Shown: positions 12,263-22,108 of the stretch, piece after piece
Layout: each line of letters starts with the position of its first letter
Numbering within the stretch: the first letter of the stretch is position 1
Program-made: the position numbers and the translations under genes
Source of the DNA: an uncultured Prochlorococcus sp.
GTDB taxonomy: Bacteria > Cyanobacteriota > Cyanobacteriia > PCC-6307 > Cyanobiaceae
DNA: 64,000 nt
Assembly: GCA_902536545.1 (NCBI GenBank)
Contig: CACAXS010000003.1
Span: 22,206 to 86,205 of the forward strand
Direction of reading: 5' to 3'
The notes under the pieces: generated by a model
Told to the model about the DNA's origin: nothing
The model's input: only the letters and a program-made list of their open reading frames with translations
Databases searched by the model: none

Positions 12263-12385
12263 ATGTTTTTCCTATGTAAGTTTGTTTCTATATTAAGCTT
12301 TTTTCTCTTTTTTCTTTTAACTTATATCTATACAAAGGTTCAGGTATTTACTTTAAGAATATCTTCTAACCAAGAACTCATCTAA
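12263..12385 (+). CDS. Possible 40-aa hydrophobic small ORF upstream of trxB-like gene
   Basis: ATG...TAA: MFFLCKFVSILSFFLFFLLTYIYTKVQVFTLRISSNQELI; no clear RBS. Confidence 0.2.
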   Translation: MFFLCKFVSILSFFLFFLLTYIYTKVQVFTLRISSNQELI

Positions 12386-12414
12386 TTAACTACTAAAAAA
12401 GGAGTTTTTAAAAA

Positions 12415-13371
12415 TTGGAAATCATTGAGTCAGATGTAGTTATTATCGGCGGTGGCCCGGCCGGATGTACTTGCGCACTTTATACATCTCGTTCAAACTT
12501 AAAGACAGTAATTTTAGACAAAAATCCATCTGTTGGCGCCTTAGCAATAACTCATCAAATAGCTAACTATCCAGGAGTTCCGGTTGATATAAGTGGAGAG
12601 AAATTACTTACTTTAATGAGAGAACAGGCTGTGCAATACGGCACAGATTATAGAAGAGCGCAAGTGTTTGGAATTGACGCAAATGGAGAATGGAAAATGG
12701 TTTATACGCCCGAAGGCACTTTCAAAGCTAAAGCACTTGTTCTTGCAAGTGGAGCTATGGGTAGGCCTGCGTCATTTAAGGGAGAAGCTGATTTTCTTGG
12801 CAAAGGAGTAAGTTATTGTGCTACATGTGATGGAGCTTTTTACAAAAATAGAGAAGTTGCTGTCGTTGGAGTGAACAAGGAGGCAATTGAAGAGGCAAAT
12901 GTTCTTACCAAATTTGCTTCTACTGTACATTGGATAACATCTAGTGATCCTAAATCAGATAATGAAGAGGCTATGGAATTGATGGATAATTCAAATATAA
13001 AACATTGGAGTAGAACAAGACTATTGGAAATATTGGGTGATGATATGGGTGTGAATGGGGTTGTTGTAAAAAATAAGCAAGAAGAAAATCCTATTAACTT
13101 AAATTTAGATGGAGTCTTTGTCTATATGAGTGGTTCAAAGCCGATTACTGATTTTTTAGGGGATCAAATTGCTTTAAAAGAAGATGGAGGTGTTATTGTG
13201 GATGACTTTATGTCTACAAACTCTGATGGGGTATGGGCTATTGGAGATATAAGAAATACACCATTTAAGCAAGCAGTTGTTGCGGCTTCTGATGGATGTA
13301 TTGCCGCGATGTCAATTGATAGATATTTAAATAGTAGAAAAAATATAAGAGTAGATTGGATTCATTCTTAA
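12415..13371 (+). CDS. trxB: TrxB-like FAD disulfide oxidoreductase lacking NADPH motifs (DDOR-like)
   Basis: TTG start after aaaggag-type RBS; VVIIGGGPAGCTCALYTSRS, redox CATC motif (YCATCDGAFYKN), GVWAIGDI; GVNKEA where GGGDSA is expected. Confidence 0.85.
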   Translation: MEIIESDVVIIGGGPAGCTCALYTSRSNLKTVILDKNPSVGALAITHQIANYPGVPVDISGEKLLTLMREQAVQYGTDYRRAQVFGIDANGEWKMVYTPEGTFKAKALVLASGAMGRPASFKGEADFLGKGVSYCATCDGAFYKNREVAVVGVNKEAIEEANVLTKFASTVHWITSSDPKSDNEEAMELMDNSNIKHWSRTRLLEILGDDMGVNGVVVKNKQEENPINLNLDGVFVYMSGSKPITDFLGDQIALKEDGGVIVDDFMSTNSDGVWAIGDIRNTPFKQAVVAASDGCIAAMSIDRYLNSRKNIRVDWIHS

Positions 13372-13392
13372 AAAAAATATTAATTCTTTACT

Positions 13393-13674
13393 TTAAAGGG
13401 GTGTTGCTTCAGAAATATAAGCGACTCCTCCGTAGTAGCTTAAATCATCCCTGATATTATCTCTCATTTTATCTATTAATTCTTGCTCACAGAAAACAAT
13501 TACATGAGCATTTGATCCATATCCAGTAAATTCCATATCTTCAGTTACAACTCTTTCAGGCCCTCTGCCTGTTGCGTGTTTCATAACTGTATATCCGGGA
13601 ACATTAGCTTTTTCTAATGTTTTAATGATTGCATCTAGTTCTCTTTCACTAAATATCAAGTCTAATCTTTTCAT
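13393..13674 (-). CDS. sbtB: PII-like regulatory protein SbtB
   Basis: Small PII-fold-like protein immediately downstream of sbtA; GYTVMKHATGRG and YYGGVAYISEA segments. Confidence 0.85.
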   Translation of the reverse strand: MKRLDLIFSERELDAIIKTLEKANVPGYTVMKHATGRGPERVVTEDMEFTGYGSNAHVIVFCEQELIDKMRDNIRDDLSYYGGVAYISEATPL

Positions 13675-13676
13675 TT

Positions 13677-14675
13677 TTATAGAGGGGAAAGTGGGATAAT
13701 AGTATTTACTAAACTCATATATATTGGGATGCCGAGAACTATATTGAATGGGAAAGTTAAACCTAGTGTAGTTGAAATATAATAACTAGATTTAGCCTCT
13801 GGAACTGTCATCCTCATCGCTGCAGGAACTGCTAAATAAGAGGCGCTTGCACATAAAACCACAAATAAGAGTGCGTTGCCAGATCCTAAAGATAAAAATC
13901 TTGCAACGAAAACACCAATAAATGCATTAAATAAAGGCATAAAAATAGCAAAGCCAATTAAGAATGAACCCGCATTCTTCAGTCTAGGCAATCTTTGAGC
14001 AGCGACTATTCCCATATCTAACAAGAAGAAGCATTCTGCTCCATAGAATAATTGTCCAGTAAAAGGCTCCATTTTTGCAATCCCTGAGGGATTACTAGAA
14101 GCAGTGAGAAATCCTACAATTAAGCTTGAGAGCAATAAATAAACTGATCCATTCAAAAGTGATTCGTGTAATATTGCGCTTAGATGCATTTTTCTTGATT
14201 TTGGTCTATTTTTGGGAGCTGCAAATTTTACAAGTAATAATCCAACAATTATTGCAGGAGATTCCATTAAAGCTAGGGCGCCAACCATAAACCCATCAAA
14301 AGCTATTTTTTGACTTTCCAAAAAACTTTCTGCGGAAATAAATGTAACAGCACTAATTGAACCGTATGCTGCTGCTATTGCCGCTGAATTAAAGACGTCA
14401 AACTTAAATCTTAAAATTAAAAATCCAATCAGCGGGATTGCTAATGACATCAGTATTGCAGCACTTAATGTAGGCAATACTTGATCTGTAAAACCACTTT
14501 TCTGTATCTCTATACCTCCTTTAAACCCAATAGCTAGAAGCAAATACAAGGAGAAGAGTTTAGGTAATGGAGCTGGTATTTCTAAATCAGATTTAAAGAT
14601 TACTGATATTGCTCCAATTAAAAAGAAAAGAACTGGAGGGGCTAATACATTTTGCAGAATTGGATTAATTTCCAT
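13677..14675 (-). CDS. sbtA: Na+-dependent bicarbonate transporter SbtA family
   Basis: Polytopic membrane protein; FKGGIEIQ, AAAYGSISAVTF, ASASYLAVPAAMR; adjacent to sbtB. Confidence 0.9.
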   Translation of the reverse strand: MEINPILQNVLAPPVLFFLIGAISVIFKSDLEIPAPLPKLFSLYLLLAIGFKGGIEIQKSGFTDQVLPTLSAAILMSLAIPLIGFLILRFKFDVFNSAAIAAAYGSISAVTFISAESFLESQKIAFDGFMVGALALMESPAIIVGLLLVKFAAPKNRPKSRKMHLSAILHESLLNGSVYLLLSSLIVGFLTASSNPSGIAKMEPFTGQLFYGAECFFLLDMGIVAAQRLPRLKNAGSFLIGFAIFMPLFNAFIGVFVARFLSLGSGNALLFVVLCASASYLAVPAAMRMTVPEAKSSYYISTTLGLTFPFNIVLGIPIYMSLVNTIIPLSPL

Positions 14676-14681
14676 AAATTA

Positions 14682-16334
14682 TTAGGCTATTTCACTTAGA
14701 GCCGTTTCTAAAGCTTCTTTTCTTGTTTCAATAATGCCTTCAACTCCAAACTTAGCTAATCTATCTTTTACTTTTTCATTCGCCCCAGCAACAAATGCTT
14801 TTCTAGAGTTATTTTTTGCTTCCTGCATCATGTCCTCTATAGCGAGAGTCGCCGTCACTCCAAGTCGTGGAACATCAGTGATATCTAATATCAAAACCTT
14901 GTAATTTCTAACTAGCATCATTCTCTCAGATATACCTTTAGCTGCTCCAAAACTAAGTGGTCCTTTAAGTCTAAATAACATTACTTCTCCTGAACATCTA
15001 TCTAGAAGTGCTTTTTCATCAGCAGGCAAAGCATTTTTTCCTTGAGCATCTTCTGATAAAGGATTATCCTCATCCATTCCTTCTAGTTGAGTTTCTGTTA
15101 TTGAATCAATAGTGAGCATATTTGCTATGAATACACCTACTAAAACCGCCCAAATTAAATCCCAAAAAACAGTCATCAAAAGTACGCCGTACATTACTAC
15201 TGATGTTTTTAAAGATAATTTGTGAGCCCTCCTCAAGAATCCCCAATCAATAATATCTAGGCCTACTTTTATAAGAATTCCTGCAAGCAATGCAGTTGGT
15301 ATTTGCTCAGCTAAAGGTCCTGCACCAACTAAAACTATCAACAAAACAACCGAGTGAACCATACCAGAAATTGGAGTTGATCCTCCAGATTTAACATTTA
15401 TAACTGTTCTCATGGTTGCTCCTGCTCCAGGTAAACCTGAAAACAGACCTGCAATAGCATTTCCTATGCCTTGACCAATAAGTTCTCTATCAGAATTATG
15501 TTTTGTCTGAGAGATATTGTCTGCTACTAAAGATGTCAGTAAGGAGTCAATTGCTCCAAGTACTGCTAGGACTAATCCTGCTTTGAAAATTATTGGGAAA
15601 TATTGATTAAAACTCGGGAAATTTAAAGATGGAACTCCCCTTGGGATTTCTCCAATTCTATCAATAGATCCATCCCCAAAAATTAATATTGATATTGGGG
15701 TAACTATCAATAGGGCTAAGAGAGGAGAGGGAACCCACTGACTTATTTTTCTAGGAGTAAGAAATACTATACCTAGCGTCATTATTGCTACTCCAATAGC
15801 AGCACCATTGGGCTGGAAATTTGAAAATACAGTAGTTAAAGATTCGACTACTCCACCTCGAGTGCTAATTCCAAGTAAAGGTCCAATCTGAAGCGCAATG
15901 ATGATCACTCCAATACCAGACATAAATCCAGAAACAACAGAATATGGAACTAGAGTAATGTATTTACCTAGTTTGAGAATCCCGAATAATATTTGCAGTA
16001 AGCCGCCAATGACTACCGCTGCCATAACTAAAGGTAAAATTTGTCCTGCAGAAAGATCTCTTGGAACCCCTACTGCTGCTAAGCCTGCTACTACACCTGC
16101 AACAGTTACACTCATGGGGCCAGTAGGTCCACTTACTTGAGCAGGTGTTCCGCCGAACAATGCTGCTAAAAAACCAACTACTACTGCTCCGTATAGTCCA
16201 TAAATTGCTCCGCCAGGCCCTAACGCAGCATTACCAAAAGCAAGAGCGAGAGGTAAAGCCACTACTGCGGCTGTGATGCCTCCAAGAATATCGCCTCTTA
16301 CATTTTTCAGATGAAATCCATTAATTATTTTCAA
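14682..16334 (-). CDS. SulP-family anion transporter with STAS domain (BicA-like candidate)
   Basis: TTG start with aaggag RBS; DILGGITAAVVALPLALAFG, SGPTGPM, C-terminal STAS VLILDITDVPRLGVTATLAIEDM. Confidence 0.9.
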   Translation of the reverse strand: MKIINGFHLKNVRGDILGGITAAVVALPLALAFGNAALGPGGAIYGLYGAVVVGFLAALFGGTPAQVSGPTGPMSVTVAGVVAGLAAVGVPRDLSAGQILPLVMAAVVIGGLLQILFGILKLGKYITLVPYSVVSGFMSGIGVIIIALQIGPLLGISTRGGVVESLTTVFSNFQPNGAAIGVAIMTLGIVFLTPRKISQWVPSPLLALLIVTPISILIFGDGSIDRIGEIPRGVPSLNFPSFNQYFPIIFKAGLVLAVLGAIDSLLTSLVADNISQTKHNSDRELIGQGIGNAIAGLFSGLPGAGATMRTVINVKSGGSTPISGMVHSVVLLIVLVGAGPLAEQIPTALLAGILIKVGLDIIDWGFLRRAHKLSLKTSVVMYGVLLMTVFWDLIWAVLVGVFIANMLTIDSITETQLEGMDEDNPLSEDAQGKNALPADEKALLDRCSGEVMLFRLKGPLSFGAAKGISERMMLVRNYKVLILDITDVPRLGVTATLAIEDMMQEAKNNSRKAFVAGANEKVKDRLAKFGVEGIIETRKEALETALSEIA

Positions 16335-16557
16335 AGATGCTCTCCTTAAAATAAATACTTGACTAGAAGATATTATCTCTTAATGACGTAAATTTGTGAA
16401 AAATAAAGATTGTGCAAAATATTTTTGTAACTTTTTTTGCTCTTACTAAATAAATTTTAGTTAATTTTCCTGAACAAAAGTAGTCTCTGATTGATTTATG
16501 TGCGTGGCGAGCAATTAATGTATTAGATAAATATTTTTCAATTTAAATAATATTCAA

Positions 16558-17559
16558 ATGAATTTGATTATTCGTCCTAGGAGATTAAGAAAAACTGAAG
16601 CAATTAGAGAAATGGTTAGAGAAAACCATCTAACGGCATCTGACTTTATATATCCATTATTTATTCATGAAAAAGATTTTAAAGAGGAAATTTCAGCAAT
16701 GCCTGGAACTTATAGATGGGATATTAATAGCTTAATAAAGGAGGTTACTAGGGCATGGGAATTGGGAATAAGGTGTGTGGTTCTTTTCCCAAAAATTAAC
16801 GATAGTTTAAAGACTGAAGATGGAGCAGAATGTTTTAATGAAGACGGTCTAATTCCTAAAGCTATTCGAATATTAAAAAAAGAGATTCCAGAAATGGCAA
16901 TTATGACAGATGTTGCCTTGGACCCATACTCTTGTGATGGTCATGATGGATTAGTTGATGAAACTGGAAAAATATTGAACGACGAAACAATCGAAATTTT
17001 AAAAAAACAAGCTTTAACACAAGCAAGAGCTGGAGCAGATTTTATTGGCCCTAGTGACATGATGGATGGGAGAGTTGGAGCGATCAGAGCTAATCTTGAT
17101 AGTCAAGGATTTAGTGATGTAGGTATTATTAGTTACACAGCAAAATATTCATCTGCTTATTACGGACCATTTCGAACTGCTTTAGATTCGGCTCCTAAAG
17201 AAAATAGTAAGAAAATAATTCCAAACAATAAGTCTACATATCAAATGGACCCTGCCAATTCAAAAGAGGCTTTAATTGAATCTGCATTGGATCAGTATGA
17301 AGGAGCTGATATTTTGATGGTAAAACCAGGAATTTCATACTTGGATATTGTTTATAGATTAAGCACTTTTTCAAATAAACCCATAGCTGCATACAACGTT
17401 AGTGGGGAGTATTCCATGGTAAAGTCTGCTGCCATGAAGAACTGGATAAACGAAAAAGATATTGTATTAGAAACATTGCTTAGTTTTAAAAGAGCAGGAG
17501 CAAAACTAATACTCACTTATCATGCTTGTGATGCATCTCAATGGTTGCAGGATACTTAA
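16558..17559 (+). CDS. hemB: Porphobilinogen synthase (delta-aminolevulinic acid dehydratase)
   Basis: RPRRLRKTEAIREMVRE, DVALDPYSCDGHDG, MVKPGISYLDI. Confidence 0.97.
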   Translation: MNLIIRPRRLRKTEAIREMVRENHLTASDFIYPLFIHEKDFKEEISAMPGTYRWDINSLIKEVTRAWELGIRCVVLFPKINDSLKTEDGAECFNEDGLIPKAIRILKKEIPEMAIMTDVALDPYSCDGHDGLVDETGKILNDETIEILKKQALTQARAGADFIGPSDMMDGRVGAIRANLDSQGFSDVGIISYTAKYSSAYYGPFRTALDSAPKENSKKIIPNNKSTYQMDPANSKEALIESALDQYEGADILMVKPGISYLDIVYRLSTFSNKPIAAYNVSGEYSMVKSAAMKNWINEKDIVLETLLSFKRAGAKLILTYHACDASQWLQDT

Positions 17560-17621
17560 AAACTCATTATTAACAAAAATTTAGTTTATTCTTAGATAAG
17601 TAATAAATTAACTGCTTTGTT

Positions 17622-18008
17622 TTGAAGTTTTCACAAGGAGTAAATAGGATTGGACACATTGCACTTAGAGTAGAGAATCTCGAAAGGGCGAAATCTTTTT
17701 ATACTAAGCTGGGTATGAATTTAGTTTGGGACGATAAAGATTGGTCTTATTTAGAAGCTGGTAAAGGGAAAGATGGACTTGCGTTGTTAGGCCCCAGCTA
17801 CAAAGCTGCGGGGCCGCACTTTGCTTTTCATTTTGAAAATAAAAAAGAAGTGGAAAATATTCAAAATGATTTAAAAAATTCTGGTGTAAAAGTTGGGCCT
17901 TTACATGAACATAGAGATGGTACAGCATCTTTTTATATGAAGGATACTGAAGGAAACTGGCTCGAGATGCTTTATGTTCCTCCTGAAGGTATTCAATCGA
18001 ATGTTTGA
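17622..18008 (+). CDS. Glyoxalase I / VOC family protein
   Basis: IGHIALRVENLERAKSFYTKLGM, MKDTEGNWLEML; TTG start. Confidence 0.88.
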   Translation: MKFSQGVNRIGHIALRVENLERAKSFYTKLGMNLVWDDKDWSYLEAGKGKDGLALLGPSYKAAGPHFAFHFENKKEVENIQNDLKNSGVKVGPLHEHRDGTASFYMKDTEGNWLEMLYVPPEGIQSNV

Positions 18009-20434
18009 TTCTTTTTTTTTGTATGCAAGAGAAAAGTTATTCAAAAAAATCATATTCAGATAACACCTTAGAAGAAGAATCTATAAGCCTTTTAGAGTGG
18101 GATTCGTTAAAAACGCATTTATCTTCATTCGCCTCAACGGAAATGTGTAAACGAGCAATTTTAAGTTTTGGTATCCCTTCAGAATACGAAGCATCTAAAA
18201 GACTATTGAATGAAACTATTGAAATAAACGAGCTAGAAAATAATTTAGATAAATCAATTAGTTTTTCTGGTGTTTTTGATATTAGTAGAAATATTATAAT
18301 TTGTTCTAAGGGAGGTGTTATTTCATCTTCTGAATTGTTAGAAATAGCTAGAACAATCGCTGCAGCAAGAAATTTAAAAAAAATCTTATTAGATTTTGAA
18401 CAAAGGCCTTATATTTCATCAATTACAAAAAATTTAATTGATCATCAGAATATCGAAACGATTTTTAAAAAAGGCATTGAATCTAATGGAAGGATTTCAG
18501 ACAATGCTAGTAATGAACTGTATATTCTTAGAAAAGAATTATTATCTAAGAAACTTGAAAGAAAAATATTAGTTGAGAAATTTATTCAAAAGAATTTAGC
18601 TTATTTGCAAGATACTACTATTGGAGATCGATATGGTAGGCCTGTTTTAGCAGTGAAAGTTAATTATGTAGATAAATTTAAAGGCATAATTCATGACTCT
18701 TCATCTTCAGGAAATACAGTATATTTTGAGCCTGATAGTGTAGTAACTAAAGGTAATAAGATAGCTTCTTTAGAAGCTAGGATCACAGCAGAAGAATTTA
18801 AATTACTTAAGAAATGGTCCCAAGTTGTTAGTGATAATTCAGAAAATCTTATTGAAATGGGATCCATTTTATTGAGATTAGAAAATGCTCTAACTCGTTC
18901 AAGATATTCAAAATGGATTGGAGGCAAAACTCCTACGTTTGAGAAAAATCCTATTATTTCTTTAATTGGGTTTTCTCATCCGTTATTGATTTGGGAACAT
19001 AAGAAAAAAGGAGCTCCTCCCCCAGTGGCTGTTGATTTTCATATAAATAGAAATATTAAGGTTGTAGCTATTACAGGTCCAAATACGGGAGGTAAAACGG
19101 CAGCTTTAAAAGGTTTAGGTTTGTCTTTACTTATGGCTAGAGCAGGATTATTGATACCCTCAACTAATAATCCTATTATCCCTTTTTGTCCAAATATATA
19201 TGTGGATATAGGAGATAATCAATCATTAGAAGAAAATTTATCTACCTTCAGTGGGCATATAACCCGCATAAAGGAGATATTAGATTCACTCGATAATAAG
19301 AAAGGATTATCAGTTGTTTTGTTAGATGAGATTGGATCTGGTACAGATCCTCTTGAAGGAAGTGCTCTTGCGATGGCTTTATTAAAAGAATTTGCAAATA
19401 AATCTGATATAACTTTAGCAACTACACATTATGGAGATATTAAGGCTTTAAAATATAATGACTCCAGATTTGAAAACGTATCAGTCGCTTTTGATGAGGA
19501 TTCTTTGAAGCCAAAATATATACTCAACTGGGGTATTCCTGGGAGAAGTAATGCCTTATCAATTTCAAAGAGAATTGGTCTCGATGAAAGCATACTAAAT
19601 GAAGCTGCAAATTATCTAAAGCCGAAAGAAGTTGATAATATTAACAGTATTATTAAAGGACTTGAGGAAGAGAGGATTAAACAACAAAATTCTGCAGAAG
19701 CAGCTGCAGAACTGATTGCAAGGACTGAAATATTACATGATGAACTGAAGAGAAATTATGAATATCAAAAAATAAACGCTGAAAAAATCCAGGAAATTGA
19801 AAGGTCTAAATTGTCAAAACATATTGTATCCGCTAAAAAAGAGGTAACAGATTTGATTAAAAAATTAAGAGATAAAAATGTTAATGGAGAGGATACGAGA
19901 ATTATTGGAAAAAGATTAAAGGAAATTGAGACGGAACATTTCACCCAAAAAAAATTTGAAAAGTCAATATCATGGAATCCTCAGGTAGGCGATTTTGTAA
20001 GAATTAAAAGTCTAAATAGTACGGGACAAATTGTAGATTTAGATAAAAAAGGTGGTTTTTACGAAGTTAAATGTGGTTCATTCAGAAGCACATTATCTTT
20101 AAATGACTTTGAAGGTATTAATGGAGAAAAGCCTAATTTCAAAAGGTCAAAAATTGAGATCAATTCTACAAGGAAAGATTTTTCTTTTTCTAAAATTAGA
20201 ACTAGTAAAAACACAATTGACGTAAGAGGGCTAAGAGTTCATGAAGCCGAAATAATTATTGAAGAGAAAATTAGACAATTTCATGGACCGTTATGGATTG
20301 TTCATGGAATTGGAACAGGGAAATTAAAAAAAGGACTAAGAAATTGGTTATCAGGTTTAAGTTATGTTGATAAGATTGAAGATGCAGCCGACAACGAGGG
20401 TGGACTTGGTTGCAGTATTGCGTGGATAAAATAA
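18005..20434 (+). CDS. mutS2: Endonuclease MutS2 (start more likely ATG at 18023)
   Basis: ITGPNTGGKTAALKGLG, LLDEIGSGTDPLEGSALA, C-terminal Smr domain DVRGLRVHEAE...WIVHGIGTGKLKKGL. Confidence 0.94.
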   Translation: MILFFCMQEKSYSKKSYSDNTLEEESISLLEWDSLKTHLSSFASTEMCKRAILSFGIPSEYEASKRLLNETIEINELENNLDKSISFSGVFDISRNIIICSKGGVISSSELLEIARTIAAARNLKKILLDFEQRPYISSITKNLIDHQNIETIFKKGIESNGRISDNASNELYILRKELLSKKLERKILVEKFIQKNLAYLQDTTIGDRYGRPVLAVKVNYVDKFKGIIHDSSSSGNTVYFEPDSVVTKGNKIASLEARITAEEFKLLKKWSQVVSDNSENLIEMGSILLRLENALTRSRYSKWIGGKTPTFEKNPIISLIGFSHPLLIWEHKKKGAPPPVAVDFHINRNIKVVAITGPNTGGKTAALKGLGLSLLMARAGLLIPSTNNPIIPFCPNIYVDIGDNQSLEENLSTFSGHITRIKEILDSLDNKKGLSVVLLDEIGSGTDPLEGSALAMALLKEFANKSDITLATTHYGDIKALKYNDSRFENVSVAFDEDSLKPKYILNWGIPGRSNALSISKRIGLDESILNEAANYLKPKEVDNINSIIKGLEEERIKQQNSAEAAAELIARTEILHDELKRNYEYQKINAEKIQEIERSKLSKHIVSAKKEVTDLIKKLRDKNVNGEDTRIIGKRLKEIETEHFTQKKFEKSISWNPQVGDFVRIKSLNSTGQIVDLDKKGGFYEVKCGSFRSTLSLNDFEGINGEKPNFKRSKIEINSTRKDFSFSKIRTSKNTIDVRGLRVHEAEIIIEEKIRQFHGPLWIVHGIGTGKLKKGLRNWLSGLSYVDKIEDAADNEGGLGCSIAWIK

Positions 20435-20478
20435 AATTTAAAAAACTTAGAAAACAATTTAATAAGCGTATTAATTAA

Positions 20479-21462
20479 GTGCAATTTATTGATCAAGCAA
20501 ACATTATTCTTAAAGCTGGAAAAGGTGGTAATGGAATAGTTTCATTTAGAAGAGAAAAATTCGTTCCTGCTGGAGGACCTTCCGGGGGGAATGGTGGCAG
20601 AGGGGGTTCAGTTATTTTGATGGCTGATAATAATCTTCAAACACTATTAGATTTCAAATTCAAACGTGAAATAATTGCTGAAGATGGATGCAAAGGAGGT
20701 CCTAATAAGAGATCAGGTGCTTCAGGTGAGGATAGAATCCTTAAAGTTCCCTGCGGTACAGAGATAAGGGATATTAAGACCGGCATAATTTTAGGAGACC
20801 TAACTAAAGATAAACAGAGTTTAGCTATCGCTATTGGAGGAAGAGGTGGACATGGTAATGCTTACTATTTAAGTAATCAAAATAGAGCCCCAGAATCATT
20901 TACTGAAGGAAAAGATGGTGAGATATGGGATATTCAATTAGAACTAAAACTTCTTGCAGAGGTTGGAATTATAGGCCTTCCAAATGCTGGGAAAAGTACT
21001 TTGATTTCCGTTGTATCATCTGCCCGTCCAAAAATCGCAGATTATCCTTTCACGACTCTTATACCTAATTTGGGTGTAGTAAGAAAAATTGATGGGAATG
21101 GTTGCCTTTTTGCGGATATTCCTGGATTAATATCAGGTGCAGCTGATGGAGTTGGTTTAGGGCATGATTTTTTAAGGCACATCCAAAGAACGAAGATACT
21201 TGTTCACTTAATTGATGCAATTGCAGAAAATCCTTTACATGACTTTGAGATTATTGAACAGGAATTAAAAAAATATGGTAAGGGTCTTTTAGATAAAGAG
21301 AGGATAATAGTATTGAATAAAATGGAACTAGTAGATGATGATTATTTGAAAATAATTACAAAAAAGTTAGAAGATTTATCTAAAAAGAAAGTTTTAGTTA
21401 TTTCTTCATCTTTAAAAAAAGGTTTGTCTTCACTGCTTTCTGAAGTGTGGAAAAGGATATAA
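20479..21462 (+). CDS. obgE: GTPase Obg/CgtA
   Basis: Glycine-rich Obg fold [45 protein letters not shown]. Confidence 0.97.
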   Translation: MQFIDQANIILKAGKGGNGIVSFRREKFVPAGGPSGGNGGRGGSVILMADNNLQTLLDFKFKREIIAEDGCKGGPNKRSGASGEDRILKVPCGTEIRDIKTGIILGDLTKDKQSLAIAIGGRGGHGNAYYLSNQNRAPESFTEGKDGEIWDIQLELKLLAEVGIIGLPNAGKSTLISVVSSARPKIADYPFTTLIPNLGVVRKIDGNGCLFADIPGLISGAADGVGLGHDFLRHIQRTKILVHLIDAIAENPLHDFEIIEQELKKYGKGLLDKERIIVLNKMELVDDDYLKIITKKLEDLSKKKVLVISSSLKKGLSSLLSEVWKRI

Positions 21463-21546
21463 CTTAAATTAAAAATTTTTTTGAAAAAAATATACTTGAT
21501 TTAATAATGAAAATTAGTCATAAATAAGATACTTCTTTAAAAAAAT

Positions 21547-21729
21547 ATGAATTTCTATACTTGCTTTGATCAACAAGGAAAAATAATAGCTAGATGTCAA
21601 ACCATACAGGATATTGAGGTTTTGAAGAAAATGGGGAGACCAATTGTAGAAGTCAAGGAAATGAAAAATGAGGAGTCGGTTGTTTGTTCGCTTACAGGAA
21701 GTCCATCCGACTTTAATAGAGATTACTAA
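21547..21729 (+). CDS. Conserved hypothetical protein (60 aa)
   Basis: Small ORF between obgE and a terminator; plausible composition. Confidence 0.6.
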   Translation: MNFYTCFDQQGKIIARCQTIQDIEVLKKMGRPIVEVKEMKNEESVVCSLTGSPSDFNRDY

Positions 21730-21745
21730 AGAAGTTAACAAATAA

Positions 21746-21771
21746 AAAAGGGCTTTAAGAGCCCTTTTTTA
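21746..21771. terminator. Bidirectional intrinsic terminator
   Basis: aaaaagGGCTttaagAGCCctttttt between convergent 21547 ORF and CP12 gene. Confidence 0.85.
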
Positions 21772-21795
21772 TTGTAAATATCTATTCATAGGAAC

Positions 21796-22014
21796 TTAAT
21801 CATCATAGACAAGACATTCCGGTTCATCCGGGTTGGCATCACAGAATAGTTCCAAAGCATTAGGGTCATGTTTATCATCTGGATGGTGATCCTTATATTC
21901 TTCGAGTTCTTTTAGCTCTTCAGTTAAATGTCTGACCTTTGGAAGATTGCCCTCTGCTTTTGCAGATTCGATTTCCGATTGATCTTTTTGGATGTGTTCG
22001 TCAATGGATTTCAT
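21796..22014 (-). CDS. cp12: CP12 domain protein (single C-terminal Cys pair)
   Basis: C-terminal ELFCDANPDEPECLVYDD is the CP12 signature. Confidence 0.93.
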   Translation of the reverse strand: MKSIDEHIQKDQSEIESAKAEGNLPKVRHLTEELKELEEYKDHHPDDKHDPNALELFCDANPDEPECLVYDD

Positions 22015-22108
22015 TTTAAGCTTTTCGTACTTTAGTAGACATTTATAACATAGTTAATTTCTCATGAAATTGCATTATCTATGAACTAAATAAGTGTTCA
22101 TTACAACA

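Noticed and set aside
15898-16140. 80-aa antisense ORF over the SulP gene
   Set aside because: Mirror of low-complexity TM helices
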